Assembly (NCBI RefSeq): GCF_900302475.1
Contig: NZ_OMOQ01000001.1
Location: 620,001 to 684,000 of the forward strand
From: Defluviimonas aquaemixtae
GTDB lineage: Bacteria; Pseudomonadota; Alphaproteobacteria; Rhodobacterales; Rhodobacteraceae
Length of the DNA stretch: 64,000 bases
Direction: 5' to 3'
In this document: in pieces, positions 8,904 through 18,775 of the stretch
Position numbering within the stretch: the first letter of the stretch is position 1
How the letters are laid out: each line of letters starts with the position of its first letter
Program-made: the position numbers and the translations under genes
The notes under the pieces: model-generated
Database searches by the model: none
What the model was told of the DNA's origin: nothing
Seen by the model: the letters and a program-made list of their open reading frames with translations, nothing else

Positions 8904-10667
8904 TCAGTCCCAGCAGGAAACGAGGACCGTGAGATCACGGCCGAGCCAGAGAAGATCCTCGGCCGCCATCGGCGCGGGCGCATCGCCGAGCCCGGCGGGT
9001 TCCGCTTCGGCGAGCCCGCCATCCGCCAATGCCCTTCGGATCGCGGCCGCGTCGAGCGCGAGGCCTACATCGTCGGGCAGGACGCGCCCGTTTTCGACCC
9101 GGCGCGGAAGCAGCATCCCGATCACCGCCCCGGTCGTGTCGAGCACCGGCCCGCCCGCATCGCCCGGCAACGTGGCGACGCTCAGCCGGCTCAATTCATT
9201 CTCTCCGCCGAGGCCACGGGTATCGGCGAAGCTGCCGAAGCTCAGCACCGCAGAATCGAGCGCATCCTCGTAGGGAAAGCCCGCCACCGAAATTTCGGAC
9301 CCTACCCGGGGCGTGCGTTCGGCCAGCCGGGCATGGCTTCTCGGCGCGAGCGCCGCGCGCGGCTTCAGGACGGCAAGGCCGCTTGACGCGTCGTGCAGCG
9401 CCAGGTCCGCCTCGGGACCGCCACCGAGCGTGATCCTGCTGCAACCGGCCAGAACTTCGTCCGTTGTCGCCACGAGCCCCGCCCCGTCCAGCCAGAAGCC
9501 CGACCGCGACAGCGCCGGCCGCCGCACTTCGAGGCCGGAAAGCAGGCCCGCGCGATCCTCGGCCAAGGGCTGGCCCAGACTGTCGTCTAGCGCGCCGCCC
9601 TCCAGCGCCCGGAAACCCGCGCGCATCGCTTCGAGTACCTTGGTCGCGCGCTTGCCGTCCTCGGGCCGCCAGGCCAGCGTGAAGCCCTTGATCACGCCAC
9701 CCTTCAGCGTAACCTCGGTGTGCGACTGGATCTTGCCGTTCTTTCCCGTCAGTACGAACGAGCTGCGGTTCAGCCCGCGCTCACCCTCCAAGGGGACGAT
9801 TTCGAGCGTCTGCATGACGTCGTACAGCCCCGACAGCGTCGCCTCATCGCCCTTCTGCGAGATCAGAATCATTTGGAAGCCCGACCCGCCCTTTTCACGA
9901 TAGTGGACGAAGGGCGGTTGGTAGCGGTCGAACTCCACAAGCGCGAGCGGCAGCGGAATTTCGATCCGCGCCTCCTCCTCGGTCACGGTCTCCAGCCCAA
10001 GCGCGGCGCGTTCGGCCTCGTATCCCTCGATCAACTCGGCGCGCTGGGCTGTGGTCAGGATGCCCGTCTCTTCGTAGCCGCGCGAGGCCTGCCACGCGGC
10101 CATCGAGGCGCGCGTGCCGCGGCCGAAGGCGCCGTCGATCGCCCCCGCGTAGAAATCGTCCCACTTTAGCGCCTCCTGAAGCTGCTGCCGCTCCTCTCTC
10201 GTCAGAAGCGCCTCCGACCGGCGCGCCTCGGCGGGCGTCTCGTCGGGCAGAATGTTGGGCACTATGGCGGTCGCCTCGGGCGCGGGCAGGGCGGCCGCGT
10301 CGGTTTCGGGCGGCGTCTCGCCCTGAGGCGGCACGGCGCCGAGCCGCACGCCCACCGGCCAGAACTGGCTCTGGAAGCTTTCACCAAGCGCAATGTAGCT
10401 GTCGCGCGGGATCAGCCGCTCGCCCCTGAGAAGCCGGAGCTGGCGCTCCGCCTCTTCGGGTGCGAAGGGGCCAAGCGCGATCGCGTACCAGCCCGTCGTC
10501 ATCACGAAGCCGCTCACGTTCGGAAAGACGCCGGAATAGGCACGAGCACGCTCCTCGCCTTCCCGGAGCGTCGGCTGCGCCTCGATCTGAACCCATGCCT
10601 GTTGCGCCTGCGCCAATGCTGGCACGAACGACAGGACAAGACCGATGACTAGAATCGCCGCACGCAT
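8904..10667 (-). CDS. Secreted peptidoglycan-binding / trypsin-like protein lacking the catalytic triad
   Basis: 587 residues from the ATG at 10667, which has an AGAGGAA ribosome-binding site and a clear signal peptide (MRAAILVIGLVLSFVPALAQA). An N-terminal SPOR-like region is followed by a PG_binding_1 motif (LQEALKWDDFYAGAIDGAFG), a middle domain and a C-terminal trypsin-like domain. Aligning that domain to the family by eye, the histidine position (usual HVVAGC) reads EVLAGC (Glu codon 9456-9458), the aspartate position (usual DLAVLK) reads GLAVLK (Gly codon 9378-9380), and the nucleophile motif GDSGGP reads GDAGGP (Ala codon 9156-9158). It is therefore probably a periplasmic pseudoprotease with a binding or scaffolding role. 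A start further upstream would add an atypical extension before the signal peptide. Confidence 0.88.
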   Translation of the reverse strand: MRAAILVIGLVLSFVPALAQAQQAWVQIEAQPTLREGEERARAYSGVFPNVSGFVMTTGWYAIALGPFAPEEAERQLRLLRGERLIPRDSYIALGESFQSQFWPVGVRLGAVPPQGETPPETDAAALPAPEATAIVPNILPDETPAEARRSEALLTREERQQLQEALKWDDFYAGAIDGAFGRGTRASMAAWQASRGYEETGILTTAQRAELIEGYEAERAALGLETVTEEEARIEIPLPLALVEFDRYQPPFVHYREKGGSGFQMILISQKGDEATLSGLYDVMQTLEIVPLEGERGLNRSSFVLTGKNGKIQSHTEVTLKGGVIKGFTLAWRPEDGKRATKVLEAMRAGFRALEGGALDDSLGQPLAEDRAGLLSGLEVRRPALSRSGFWLDGAGLVATTDEVLAGCSRITLGGGPEADLALHDASSGLAVLKPRAALAPRSHARLAERTPRVGSEISVAGFPYEDALDSAVLSFGSFADTRGLGGENELSRLSVATLPGDAGGPVLDTTGAVIGMLLPRRVENGRVLPDDVGLALDAAAIRRALADGGLAEAEPAGLGDAPAPMAAEDLLWLGRDLTVLVSCWD

Positions 10668-10821
10668 GCCAATTCCTCTTTGTAACCTTGGGCTCAACTC
10701 GAATCCGCTGCCGAACCTAACAGGATCGCGCGCCGCGTCACGCCACAATCGCCCGGCCGCGATTGACCGTCCCGCGCCTGTTGCCTATTGAGAACGCGCT
10801 TTGCCCGAGGAAGGCCCGACC

Positions 10822-11760
10822 ATGACCGCCGACGCCCCGAAATCCTTCCAGGAAATCATCCTGCGCCTCCAGTCCTACTGGGCCACCAAGGGCTGCGCGA
10901 TCCTTCAGCCCTACGATATGGAGGTCGGCGCCGGAACCTTCCACCCCGCCACGACGCTGCGTGCGCTTGGGTCGAAGCCCTGGGCCGCGGCCTATGTCCA
11001 GCCCTCGCGCCGCCCGACCGACGGGCGCTACGGCGAGAACCCGAACCGGCTGCAGCATTACTACCAGTACCAGGTCATCATCAAACCCTCGCCGCCCGAC
11101 CTGCAGGCGCTCTATCTCGGCTCGCTCGCCGCGATCGGGATCGACCTGTCGCTGCATGACGTCCGCTTCGTCGAGGACGACTGGGAAAGCCCCACGCTCG
11201 GCGCCTGGGGCCTCGGATGGGAGGTCTGGTGCGACGGCATGGAGGTCAGCCAGTTCACCTATTTCCAGCAGGTCGGCGGACATGATTGCAAGCCGGTCTC
11301 TGGGGAACTCACCTACGGGCTCGAACGACTGGCGATGTATGTCCTCGGCGTCGACCACGTGATGGACATGCCCTTCAACGACCCGGACGCGGCCATTCCG
11401 CTCACCTACGGCGACGTCTTCCGCCAGACCGAGGAGGAGTATTCCCGCTGGAACTTCGACGAGGCCGACACGGAGGTTCTCTTCCAGCACTTCAAAGACG
11501 CCGAGGCCGAGTGCGAACGCATCCTCGCCGCCGACGAGACCGACGCGGCGGGTCGCCGCATCACCATGGCGCACCCGGCCTATGACCAGTGCATCAAGGC
11601 CTCCCACATCTTCAACCTTCTCGATGCGCGCGGCGTCATCTCGGTGACCGAACGGCAGGCCTATATCGGCCGCGTCCGGGCGCTCGCCAAGAAATGCGCC
11701 GACGCGTTCGTCACGACCGCGGCGGGTGGCGGGGCGGCACAGGAAGGCGCTGCGGCGTGA
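10822..11760 (+). CDS. glyQ: Glycyl-tRNA synthetase alpha subunit
   Basis: Catalytic alpha subunit (312 residues) of the bacterial heterotetrameric glycyl-tRNA synthetase, which charges tRNA-Gly. Family signatures include [27 protein letters not shown] and [20 protein letters not shown]. The start is the ATG at 10822, preceded by GAGGAAGG. The 3' end overlaps the next gene as GTGA, so the three genes glyQ, the small gene and glyS are probably translationally coupled. Confidence 0.98.
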   Translation: MTADAPKSFQEIILRLQSYWATKGCAILQPYDMEVGAGTFHPATTLRALGSKPWAAAYVQPSRRPTDGRYGENPNRLQHYYQYQVIIKPSPPDLQALYLGSLAAIGIDLSLHDVRFVEDDWESPTLGAWGLGWEVWCDGMEVSQFTYFQQVGGHDCKPVSGELTYGLERLAMYVLGVDHVMDMPFNDPDAAIPLTYGDVFRQTEEEYSRWNFDEADTEVLFQHFKDAEAECERILAADETDAAGRRITMAHPAYDQCIKASHIFNLLDARGVISVTERQAYIGRVRALAKKCADAFVTTAAGGGAAQEGAAA

Positions 11761-12230
11761 ATGGCAAGCTGGTCGCCGGGTCGCTGGTGCTGACGGCGCT
11801 CATCGCCGGCGGGGCGGTCTGGTACACCCAGGAACGGGCCTTCTATCACGAGATCGATCCGACTTCGCCGGAGGCGGCGATCCGGCTCACCGGCCCGTCG
11901 GGCGATACCGAGCCGGTCGAGGCGGAAGCCTTCGAGGGGATCGACTCCGCAAGCTCGCCCCTCCGCTTCCGCGCCTGCTTCACGACGCCCATGTCGCTCG
12001 CCACGCTCACCGACACGTTCGAGGCCTATCCCGACCCCGAACCCCGCATCGCGCCCCGCCAGTTCCCTTGCTTCGACGCCGCCCAGATCGGCGCCGATCT
12101 CGAAAGCGGCGCGGCGGTGGCGTTCCTCTCGGAGCGCAACATCCATCCCGGCTTCGACCGCGTCGTCGCGGTCTACGCCGACGGCCGGGCTTACGCCTGG
12201 CACCAACCGAACGAAAGCGCGGACCAGTAG
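11757..12230 (+). CDS. Small membrane-anchored protein between glyQ and glyS (DUF6446-like)
   Basis: 157 residues. An N-terminal hydrophobic segment ([20 protein letters not shown]) is followed by a soluble, probably periplasmic domain with two cysteines in the contexts FRACF and FPCFD. It starts with GTG at 11757, overlapping the glyQ stop by four bases, and stops one base before glyS. The position between the two synthetase subunits is typical of Rhodobacteraceae; I recall this family as DUF6446 but could not check. Function unknown. Translation coupling rather than a shared function may explain its location. Confidence 0.85.
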   Translation: MNGKLVAGSLVLTALIAGGAVWYTQERAFYHEIDPTSPEAAIRLTGPSGDTEPVEAEAFEGIDSASSPLRFRACFTTPMSLATLTDTFEAYPDPEPRIAPRQFPCFDAAQIGADLESGAAVAFLSERNIHPGFDRVVAVYADGRAYAWHQPNESADQ

Positions 12231-14477
12231 ATGCCCGATCTTCTCATCGAACTCTTCTCCGAGGAAATTCCCGCGCGGATGCAGGCCAAGGCCCGCGCCG
12301 ACCTGAAGAAGCTCGTGACCGACGGGCTCGTCGAGGCCGGGCTCACCTACGCAGGCGCCCACGCACTTTCGACCCCGCGGCGTCTGACCCTCGCCGTGGA
12401 GGGGCTGACCGCTGAAAGCAAGCCCGTCCGCGAGGAACGCAAAGGGCCGGCGACGACCGCGCCCGAAAAGGCGGTGGAAGGGTTCCTCCGCGCCACTGGC
12501 CTCGCGATGGACCAGCTCGAGGTTCGCGACGCGGGCAAGGGGCAGGCCTATTTCGCCGTGATCGAAAAACCCGGCCGCAAGGCCGCCGAGATCGTGGCCG
12601 ACGTGCTTGGCCCGACGATCCGCGATTTCCCCTGGCCGAAGTCGATGCGCTGGGGCGCGGGCAGCTTGCGCTGGGTGCGGCCGCTGCATTCGATCCTCTG
12701 CATCCTTTCGGACGAGGCGGGGGCCGAAACCGTCCCGTTCGAGATCGACGGCATCCGCGCGGGCAGCACCACGCGCGGTCACCGCTTCCTTGCGCCGAAG
12801 GCGTTTTCCGTAACGTCCTTTGAGGATTACGCGGCGAAGCTGAAGCGCGCCAAGGTGATGCTCGACGCCGAGGAGCGGGCCGAACACATCTGGCACGACG
12901 CCACAAACGCCGCCTTCGCGGCGGGGCTGGAAGTGGTGGAGGACAGGGGCCTTCTGACCGAGGTCGCGGGGCTCGTCGAATGGCCCGTCGTGTTGATGGG
13001 CCGGATTGGCGAGGAATTCCTCGACCTGCCGCCCGAGGTGCTGCAGACCTCGATGAAGGAGCATCAGAAGTTCTTCTCCGCTCGCAACCCCAAGACCGGC
13101 CGGATCGAGGGCTTCGTCACAGTGGCCAACACCGAGGCCGCCGATGACGGGGCCACGATCCTGAAGGGCAACCAGAAGGTGCTGTCGGCCCGGCTCTCGG
13201 ACGCAAAGTTCTTCTGGGAGAATGACTTGCGGACCGTTGCTCAGGTCGGGATGAAGGGCATGGCGGAAGGCCTCGCCAACGTGACTTTCCACAACAAGCT
13301 CGGGTCGCAGATGGACCGCGTTCAGCGCATCGCCGCGCTCGCGCAGGAGATCGCGCCCCTCGCCGGCGCCAAGCCCGACCTCGCCGCCGAGGCCGCCGAG
13401 ATCTGCAAGGCCGACCTGCAATCGGCGATGGTCGGCGAATTCCCCGAGCTTCAGGGCATCATGGGCACCTACTACGCCCGCGCCGCCGGCCATGACGACG
13501 GCGTGCCCGAGGCCTGCCACGAACACTACCAGCCGCTCGGCCCCTCCGACGCGGTGCCGACCGCGCCGGTCTCGGTCGCCGTCGCCCTCGCCGACAAGAT
13601 CGACACGCTGACCGGGTTCTGGGCGATCGACGAGAAGCCGACAGGGTCGAAGGATCCGTTCGCGCTGAGACGGGCGGCGTTGGGGGTGATCCGGTTGGTG
13701 TTGGCTGAAGGCACGCGCCTCAATCTTAACCTGTGGACAAAGGTTAGCGCCGTGCAGCATCTGACCCGAGTCTGGAACCTGGTGCTGAAGAAGGAATTTG
13801 GCGATTTGCTAGAGGCGGCGGCAACGCTAGGTGTTTCGCTCGACGAACTGAATGAGCTTGTAAAGAGCGCGTCTTCAGTGGACATCGTGATGGAAAAGCA
13901 CGCTGCCGTTGACAGCAACGTCCGTCTCTTTGAGAGAGCAGAAGCAATTCCACACGACCTCCTCGCCTTCTTCCACGACCGCCTCAAGGTCCATCTCCGC
14001 GACGAGGGCATCCGCCACGACGTCATCGACGCCTGCCTCGCCATGCCCGGTAATGACGACCTGACGCTCCTCGTCAAGCGCGCGGAGGCGCTCAGCGCCT
14101 TCCTCAAAACCGACGACGGCGAAAACCTGATCCTCGGCTTCAAGCGCACCAACAACATCCTGACCCAGGCCGAGGAGAAGGACGGCGTCGAGTATTCCTT
14201 CGGCGCCGACCCGAAATTCGCGGAGGATCAGACCGAACGCACACTCTTCGCCGCGCTCGACGCCGCCGAGGCCGCCATCGACCCCGCCATGGAGGCCGAG
14301 GAGTTCGGGCGTGCCATGTCCGCCATGGCCGCGCTCCGCGCGCCCATCGACGCGTTCTTCGACACGGTTCAGATCAACACCGACAACGAGATCGTTCGCC
14401 GCAACCGCCTGAACCTTCTCAGCCGCATCCGGACGATCTGCCTCAGCGTCGCGGACCTGACGAAGATCGAAGGGTAA
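12231..14477 (+). CDS. glyS: Glycyl-tRNA synthetase beta subunit, with atypical internal segment
   Basis: Beta subunit of glycyl-tRNA synthetase (748 residues), which carries tRNA-binding and anticodon-recognition domains. Recognisable parts are LLIELFSEEIPARMQ at the N terminus, the HD-like VAVALADKIDTLTGFW region and a DALR-type C terminus ending NRLNLLSRIR. It is longer than the roughly 690 residues usual for the family. Residues about 488-575 (13690-13955) form a stretch with noticeably lower GC and different codon choice (TTG, CTA, GTT, TCA), after which the conserved FFHDRLKVHLRDEGIRHDV resumes. The reading frame is intact, so the enzyme should be functional. Confidence 0.97.
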   Translation: MPDLLIELFSEEIPARMQAKARADLKKLVTDGLVEAGLTYAGAHALSTPRRLTLAVEGLTAESKPVREERKGPATTAPEKAVEGFLRATGLAMDQLEVRDAGKGQAYFAVIEKPGRKAAEIVADVLGPTIRDFPWPKSMRWGAGSLRWVRPLHSILCILSDEAGAETVPFEIDGIRAGSTTRGHRFLAPKAFSVTSFEDYAAKLKRAKVMLDAEERAEHIWHDATNAAFAAGLEVVEDRGLLTEVAGLVEWPVVLMGRIGEEFLDLPPEVLQTSMKEHQKFFSARNPKTGRIEGFVTVANTEAADDGATILKGNQKVLSARLSDAKFFWENDLRTVAQVGMKGMAEGLANVTFHNKLGSQMDRVQRIAALAQEIAPLAGAKPDLAAEAAEICKADLQSAMVGEFPELQGIMGTYYARAAGHDDGVPEACHEHYQPLGPSDAVPTAPVSVAVALADKIDTLTGFWAIDEKPTGSKDPFALRRAALGVIRLVLAEGTRLNLNLWTKVSAVQHLTRVWNLVLKKEFGDLLEAAATLGVSLDELNELVKSASSVDIVMEKHAAVDSNVRLFERAEAIPHDLLAFFHDRLKVHLRDEGIRHDVIDACLAMPGNDDLTLLVKRAEALSAFLKTDDGENLILGFKRTNNILTQAEEKDGVEYSFGADPKFAEDQTERTLFAALDAAEAAIDPAMEAEEFGRAMSAMAALRAPIDAFFDTVQINTDNEIVRRNRLNLLSRIRTICLSVADLTKIEG

Positions 14478-14510
14478 GGAACTTCCTTCGCTGACACGCT
14501 CAAGGTTGCG

Positions 14511-15590
14511 TCAGAACCGGTCCTCGGCATGGCCGAGCTCCTCGCGGTACAGGTCCACCCGTTCTTCGATGCGCGCCAGTTCGGCCTCCGGGATCGCCTC
14601 CGGCTGCCGGTTCAAGCGCTGCGCCAGTTCGGCGTCGAAGCGCAGATCGGAAATGAGCGGGAAGTGGTCCGAGCCGATTTCTTCTCCTCGCCGGAACGAC
14701 ACGATCGCCACGTCCGGTGTCATGTGAAGCTGGTCGATCGGCGCCCTCAGGATCGGGTGCGTGGCGTCGAAGCTGGAATAGAGACCGCGCCCGACGCGCG
14801 GGTCGAGATAGCGGCCCACGCGTTTGAACAGTAGCGCGGCCTGCGACCACGCCGCGACGTTGAAGTCGCCGAGCACCACCACCGGAAGTTCCGACCGCCG
14901 CGCGAAGCGCGAGGCGTAGAGGATCTGTGCGTCGCGCGCGTCGGTATCCTCGCCCGGGACTGGCGGGCGCGGATGGAGCCCGACGAAGCGGAAGCGCTCG
15001 CCGCCTGGCGTCTCGAGCTCCGCGAAAAGCGCCGGCGTGTCGTCGCGCGTCAGCCAGACCGCCTCGGCGCGGTGCGCCTGAAGCGTCGTCGCGAAGAGCA
15101 GGCCGTAGTAGTTGTCCTTGGGCACCCGGACGACAGTCTCGTAGTCCGCGAGGACGGGCTCCATCGCCTCGACCCAGGTCGCGTCGGTCTCCATCAGGAA
15201 CAGCACGTCCGGCCGCTCGCGGCGCAGGAGTTCGCGCACCGCCTCGTGCCGGTCGTTCTCCTGCAGCACATTCGCCGCGAGAAACCGGATGTCGCGGGCC
15301 TCGTCGGGGCGGGCGAGGGCCATTTCCGGCGTGACGAGGGGCGTGTAGGGAAGGATCTTCCAGCATTGGTAGATCAGCGAAACGGTCAGCGCCGAGAAGG
15401 CGACAGCCCGCCACGGCGACGACAGGAAGAAGCAGAGCGGCAGTGCCAGCGCGATGGCCGCCGCGATCTGCACCCGGGGAATGTCGAGCGCCCGCACCCA
15501 CCAGGTCGTCGTCGGCCAAATGGGCAGGAAGGTCGCTGTGGCCAACAGAAGGGCCAGAGCGACGACCGCCAGTTTCAGCACCTGCTCCAA
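14511..15590 (-). CDS. Membrane-anchored endonuclease/exonuclease/phosphatase-family protein
   Basis: 359 residues. Two or three N-terminal hydrophobic segments (about residues 5-75) anchor an EEP domain. Catalytic motifs are FLAANVLQENDRH (metal site), MET in LFLMETD, VVVLGDFNVAAWS and the C-terminal GSDHFPLI. Families of this type hydrolyse phosphodiester or phosphomonoester bonds; the substrate here is unknown and the domain should face the periplasm. The start appears to be TTG at 15590 with GGGGGA upstream; GTG at 15581 is an alternative. It is convergent with glyS. Confidence 0.85.
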   Translation of the reverse strand: MEQVLKLAVVALALLLATATFLPIWPTTTWWVRALDIPRVQIAAAIALALPLCFFLSSPWRAVAFSALTVSLIYQCWKILPYTPLVTPEMALARPDEARDIRFLAANVLQENDRHEAVRELLRRERPDVLFLMETDATWVEAMEPVLADYETVVRVPKDNYYGLLFATTLQAHRAEAVWLTRDDTPALFAELETPGGERFRFVGLHPRPPVPGEDTDARDAQILYASRFARRSELPVVVLGDFNVAAWSQAALLFKRVGRYLDPRVGRGLYSSFDATHPILRAPIDQLHMTPDVAIVSFRRGEEIGSDHFPLISDLRFDAELAQRLNRQPEAIPEAELARIEERVDLYREELGHAEDRF

Positions 15591-15744
15591 GCCTATCCCC
15601 CCGGACTGACCTATCCCGCTTGCCGCGGCTCTGGGCCAACGTTTCCGCGGCCGATTCGGTTTCCCCTCCGGCTGTTTCGCCGCCCGCGCCCTACCGTCGG
15701 CGCCGCTTGACCCTGCCCGAAATCCCGATCATATCCGCCCAATC

Positions 15745-17544
15745 ATGACCGAGCTCGCACAGATCCGCAATTTCTCCATCGTGGCCCATATCGACCACGG
15801 AAAATCCACACTCGCCGACCGGCTGATCCAGCTGACCGGCACCGTCGCGATGCGCGACATGAAGGCCCAGCTTCTGGACTCGATGGATATCGAACGCGAA
15901 CGCGGCATCACCATCAAGGCCAACACCGTCCGCATCGACTACCCCGCCAAGGACGGCAAGACCTATGTCCTGAACCTCATCGACACGCCCGGCCATGTCG
16001 ATTTCACCTACGAGGTCTCGCGGAGCATGCGCGCCGTCGAGGGCTCGCTCCTCGTCGTCGACGCGACGCAGGGCGTCGAGGCCCAGACGCTGGCCAACGT
16101 CTACCAGGCCATCGACGCCAACCACGAGATCGTCCCCGTCCTCAACAAGATCGACCTGCCCGCCGCCGAGCCCGACGCGGTCAGGCGGGAGATCGAGGAC
16201 GTGATCGGCCTCGACGCCTCCGACGCCATCCCGATCAGCGCCAAGACCGGCCTCGGCATCCCCGACGTGCTCGAAGCCATCGTCACCCGCCTTCCCGCGC
16301 CGAAAGGCGACCGCGACGCCCCCCTCAAGGCCATGCTGGTCGATAGCTGGTACGACCCCTATCTCGGCGTCGTCGTCATGATCCGCGTCATGGACGGCGT
16401 GATCAAGAAGGGCGACCGCATCAAGATGATGCAGACCGGCGCTCTTTACGGCGTCGACAAGCTCGCCGTCCTCAAGCCCAAGATGACCGACATCGCCGAG
16501 CTCGGCCCGGGCGAGATCGGTGTCTTCACGGCGTCCATCAAGCAGGTCCGCGACACCCGCGTCGGCGACACGATCACGCATGAGAAGAAGGGCTGCGACC
16601 GCGCGCTCCCCGGCTTCAAGCCCGCCCAGCCCGTGGTCTTCTGCGGCCTTTTCCCCGTCGACGCCAACGACTTCGAGGGCCTGCGCGACGCGATCGAGAA
16701 GCTCGCCCTCAACGACGCCTCCTTCACCTACGAGATGGAGACCTCGGCGGCCCTCGGCTTCGGCTTCCGCTGCGGCTTCCTCGGACTTCTGCATCTCGAG
16801 GTCGTCCGCGACCGGCTCGAACGCGAATACGATCTCGACCTCATCACCACCGCGCCCTCGGTCGTCTTCCGCCTCCACATGCGCGACGGCGAGGTGCGCG
16901 AGCTGCACAACCCCGCCGACATGCCCGACCTCACCCTCGTCGAGCATATCGAGGAGCCGCGCATCAAGGCGACGATCATGGTCCCCGACGACTATCTCGG
17001 CGACGTCCTGAAGCTCTGCCAGGACCGCAGGGGCATCCAGCTCGACCTCACCTATGCCGGCTCCCGCGCGATGGTGGTCTACGACCTGCCCTTGGCCGAG
17101 GTCGTCTTCGACTTCTACGACCGGCTGAAATCCGTGACCAAGGGCTATGCGAGCTTCGACTACCAGATCTCGGAATACCGCGAGGACAATCTCGTCAAGA
17201 TGCAGGTCCTGGTGAACGAGGAGCCGGTCGATGCGCTCTCCATCATGGTACACCGCGACCGGGCCGAGGCGCGCGGCCGCGTGATGTGCGAGAAGCTGAA
17301 GGACCTGATCCCGCGCCACATGTTCAAGATCCCGATCCAGGCGGCGATCGGCGGCCGGGTGATCGCGCGCGAGACCATCGCGGCCTTGCGCAAGGACGTG
17401 ACCGCGAAATGCTATGGCGGCGACGTGACGCGGAAGAAGAAGCTCTTGGAGAAGCAGAAGGCCGGCAAGAAGAAGATGCGCCAGTTCGGGAAGGTGGAGA
17501 TCCCGCAGTCGGCGTTTATCTCGGCGTTGAAGATGGATGGGTGA
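15745..17544 (+). CDS. lepA: Elongation factor 4 (LepA)
   Basis: Ribosome-associated GTPase (599 residues, the normal length) that back-translocates or remodels stalled ribosomes. G-box motifs are complete: [24 protein letters not shown] and SAKTG. The C-terminal domain ends [22 protein letters not shown], as in other LepA proteins. GC content and codon use are normal up to the stop, after which composition changes abruptly into the low-GC island. Confidence 0.98.
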   Translation: MTELAQIRNFSIVAHIDHGKSTLADRLIQLTGTVAMRDMKAQLLDSMDIERERGITIKANTVRIDYPAKDGKTYVLNLIDTPGHVDFTYEVSRSMRAVEGSLLVVDATQGVEAQTLANVYQAIDANHEIVPVLNKIDLPAAEPDAVRREIEDVIGLDASDAIPISAKTGLGIPDVLEAIVTRLPAPKGDRDAPLKAMLVDSWYDPYLGVVVMIRVMDGVIKKGDRIKMMQTGALYGVDKLAVLKPKMTDIAELGPGEIGVFTASIKQVRDTRVGDTITHEKKGCDRALPGFKPAQPVVFCGLFPVDANDFEGLRDAIEKLALNDASFTYEMETSAALGFGFRCGFLGLLHLEVVRDRLEREYDLDLITTAPSVVFRLHMRDGEVRELHNPADMPDLTLVEHIEEPRIKATIMVPDDYLGDVLKLCQDRRGIQLDLTYAGSRAMVVYDLPLAEVVFDFYDRLKSVTKGYASFDYQISEYREDNLVKMQVLVNEEPVDALSIMVHRDRAEARGRVMCEKLKDLIPRHMFKIPIQAAIGGRVIARETIAALRKDVTAKCYGGDVTRKKKLLEKQKAGKKKMRQFGKVEIPQSAFISALKMDG

Positions 17545-17554
17545 CCAATCGGCT

Positions 17555-18775
17555 GTTCACTTCCGGTTCCAATTTCATCCGAGGAATCGGAGCGGTGAAG
17601 GTGGCCGAAAGATACGTTACACGATCCTCCGAGAGGAGGAGGCAAGATATTTCGTTCCGGTGTCAACGCTACTACGCATCTACCGAGGGGAACCCTGCAC
17701 CAGGCGCCTGGCTATTCGTGTGCGCCGCACACTGCGATGGATGGCTCTAACGCGCGAAGACTTCACAATGACGATGGTCAGGGCGTCGAGCGATCAGGTC
17801 CTTGATCTGAAAGCTCAGCATGAGCGAATGTCATTGGACGAGATTGAGGAGTTCCGAGAGTTTTATCGAAATGAATTGAACGGATTCATCGATGTAGAGC
17901 GGTCTATTCTCGATCAGAACCGCTCGGTTCGATATGCCCGTTCAGCAATTGTAACTGAAATGACTTTGGAGGCGTCTGCAGTCGCATCTCTCGAAAGAGA
18001 GGAGCGAGATTTACTCATTGCTGGCAGTGTGGCCTGCAATGAAATAAACAACCTAATTAAACTTGCAACCTTGACGGGGATATGCAGCTTTCCAACAGAT
18101 ATACGTCTAGCTCATGCGATGTCAATGGAATTGACGTTGGCGAAACTGCTGGCCGGAAAAATCCACGAATCCTGGAAGTTGGTCTGTCAAAGATACTTTG
18201 GTACGGGACTATCGAAGAAGTGGGATGGCAAAGTTTCTTCGGGTGGACAGCAGGCTTTAAGGCGATTGAAAAAGTATTTTTCAAGGAAGAATTTGATATC
18301 GCGAGTTCGAAATGAGGCTGGCTTCCACTACGGCCAAACCCGGCAGTGGGGGCGTGAATATGATAAACAACCACAGCTGCGGTGGTATTTGGGAGAGCGG
18401 CACGTCAACGACTTATATGAGTACGCAGAAACAGCATTTATTGCTGAACTGCTAGGCGAAGACCAGAAGGGCATGGTCGATGCAGTTGAGAAATTTAGGA
18501 ATGATTGCGTGGCATCTAGTCAGGACATCCTACAGTTCTTTGACTCCGTCTTCGCCGCATTCCTTGAAGAAATAATTCAAGATCGTGGTCCCGGTGTGGC
18601 CAAAATGCGGAAGTACGAGATTTTGGCCAACAAGATGGACGATTTTGTGGGAATTCCGACTGTGTTTCCAGATGAGATACCTAGTGAGGCAACTCGTCAG
18701 CTTAATGCTTTGAACGAGTTTCTCTCGAAAATCTCTTCTAGCAAGCCCTAGGGCGGGATTAACCCGTTCACTTCC
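17555..18775. repeat. 10-bp direct repeats flanking the low-GC island
   Basis: GTTCACTTCC occurs at 17555-17564, just after the lepA stop, and again at 18766-18775, just after the orphan gene. The DNA between is the low-GC segment. This could be a target duplication or a recombination junction, or chance for a 10-base match. Confidence 0.35.
17741..18751 (+). CDS. Orphan low-GC protein with HEPN-like RxxxxxH motif
   Basis: An uncharacterised, largely helical, soluble protein of about 336 residues from the ATG at 17741; ATG 17768 is an alternative, and the frame extends back to 17537 through a poorly protein-like stretch overlapping lepA. Base composition is close to 50% GC, far below its neighbours, with many AT-ending codons. 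The motif RVRNEAGFHYG resembles the Rx4-6H motif of HEPN ribonucleases and of some abortive-infection proteins. There is no signal peptide or membrane segment, no antitoxin-like partner and no mobility gene. It looks horizontally acquired. A defence or toxin role is only a guess from the motif and composition. Confidence 0.7.
   Translation: MALTREDFTMTMVRASSDQVLDLKAQHERMSLDEIEEFREFYRNELNGFIDVERSILDQNRSVRYARSAIVTEMTLEASAVASLEREERDLLIAGSVACNEINNLIKLATLTGICSFPTDIRLAHAMSMELTLAKLLAGKIHESWKLVCQRYFGTGLSKKWDGKVSSGGQQALRRLKKYFSRKNLISRVRNEAGFHYGQTRQWGREYDKQPQLRWYLGERHVNDLYEYAETAFIAELLGEDQKGMVDAVEKFRNDCVASSQDILQFFDSVFAAFLEEIIQDRGPGVAKMRKYEILANKMDDFVGIPTVFPDEIPSEATRQLNALNEFLSKISSSKP

Noticed and set aside
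17545..18775. The low-GC island as a prophage or insertion sequence
   Set aside because: No integrase, transposase, terminal inverted repeats or tRNA target; only a single gene and a 10-base direct repeat.
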